The notes below the pieces were generated by a model. It saw nothing but the letters and a program-made list of their open reading frames with translations. It searched no databases and was not told the origin of the DNA. A stretch of DNA of 14,513 bases, taken from contig JBBRMT010000109.1 in assembly GCA_038230695.1 (NCBI GenBank), forward strand, positions 1 through 14,513. Reading direction: 5' to 3'. Positions 14,088 to 14,513 of this stretch are shown one piece after another (position 1 is the stretch's first letter; each line of letters starts with the position of its first letter). A program made the translations under genes and the position numbers. This DNA comes from QHBQ01 sp038230695 (GTDB lineage: Bacteria; Chloroflexota; Chloroflexia; QHBQ01).

Positions 14088-14483
14088 ATGGCCTGCAAGG
14101 GGTATATCAGTGGCTTTGCTGATGGTACCTTCGGTCCCGATCAGCCAGTCAGACGTGGGGAATACACCACGATGGTTGTTCGTAGCTTCCTCTACTTCCT
14201 GAACCTGCTTAACCCTCCTACACCTCATTTCACGGATGTAGACCAAAGTAACATCTTCTACCAAGCAATTGAGACTGCTAACGCCAAACACGATGTTGAT
14301 GGTCAGGCTGTGGTTGATGGTTATGACCCATCCTACTGTCAGGCTCACACGAGCAGAGGCTATCCTTGCTTTATAGTTACCACAATCATAGCCATATATT
14401 CCAACGGCCATGATTTGGCATTAACCTACGCCCGCGAACCCGAAGGTAAGCTGGGCGGGCAGTTGCACTACGGGCAACTGTGA
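14088..14483 (+). CDS. SLH protein, C-terminal part after the in-frame TAA
   Basis: This frame follows the TAA directly; its ATG is probably just the natural Met of the SLH helix, as no ribosome-binding site precedes it. It codes 131 residues: end of SLH1 (MACKGYISGFADGTFGP then RRGEYTTMVV), start of SLH2 (HFTDVDQSNIFYQAIETA, then VVDGYDPSYCQAH), and a tail from about residue 88 that no longer looks like SLH. A typical protein of this kind would continue SLH2 with a CFLPN-like stretch and an SLH3, so the 3' end may also be damaged or replaced. It would be translated only by readthrough or reinitiation, and without a signal peptide in the second case. Confidence 0.6.
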   Translation: MACKGYISGFADGTFGPDQPVRRGEYTTMVVRSFLYFLNLLNPPTPHFTDVDQSNIFYQAIETANAKHDVDGQAVVDGYDPSYCQAHTSRGYPCFIVTTIIAIYSNGHDLALTYAREPEGKLGGQLHYGQL

Positions 14484-14498
14484 CACGCGAATAGCGTG
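14460..14498 (+). other. Two small stem-loops at the end of the second SLH gene
   Basis: CAGTTGC (14460-14466) pairs with GCAACTG (14474-14480) just before the TGA, and CACGC (14484-14488) with GCGTG (14494-14498) just after it. Neither has a T run, so a terminator role is uncertain. Confidence 0.35.
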
Positions 14499-14513
14499 CC
14501 TTGCGAGGAGCAA

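Overview
The window looks like a chromosomal piece of a Chloroflexota bacterium. This is an inference from moderately high GC, S-layer-homology (SLH) proteins with MKT-type signal peptides, Thr/Pro-rich secreted proteins, a PDZ/multi-TM/GAF/SpoIIE phosphatase of a kind common in that phylum, and C-rich palindromic intergenic elements. Nearly every product is membrane-bound, lipid-anchored or secreted. There is no rRNA, tRNA, transposase or phage gene, and no real CRISPR array.

Layout. Positions 1-3721 (minus) hold a probable operon: a degenerate PP2C-like domain joined through one TM helix to an extracellular beta-propeller, then, 10 bp downstream, a secreted two-PKD-domain protein that runs off the left edge. 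A 366-bp regulatory stretch follows. Next, on minus, come a small HTH-like cytoplasmic protein (4088-4834) and a TPR protein (4987-5388); both have doubtful N-termini. On plus, 5558-6715 encodes a lipoprotein with a glycosidase-like propeller, probably made from a leaderless mRNA, and 6853-7308 encodes an SRPBCC-fold protein. These converge at a hairpin terminator with a minus-strand lipoprotein (7490-8881). Then comes a three-SLH-domain surface protein (8987-10256) that is frameshifted inside its first SLH motif. A 700-bp non-coding region with two palindromic 35-nt repeats precedes the plus-strand PDZ/TM/GAF/SpoIIE phosphatase (10956-13679). A second SLH protein (13833-14483), broken by an in-frame TAA inside its first SLH motif, ends the window.

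Common threads. The sequence TGCTATAAT, an extended -10 element, occurs in four intergenic or junction regions, and a close variant lies upstream of the first SLH gene; this looks like the housekeeping promoter of the organism. Both SLH genes are interrupted at nearly the same place, inside SLH motif 1. Two PP2C-fold proteins occur: one with all catalytic aspartates (SpoIIE type) and one that has lost them. They suggest cell-surface sensing and partner-switch signalling, but no anti-sigma or antagonist gene is visible here.

The most interesting items are the paired SLH interruptions, the pseudophosphatase-propeller/PKD pair, the leaderless promoter, and paired GGTAAGG direct repeats upstream of the HTH-like gene. 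I see no complete new defence or mobile system.
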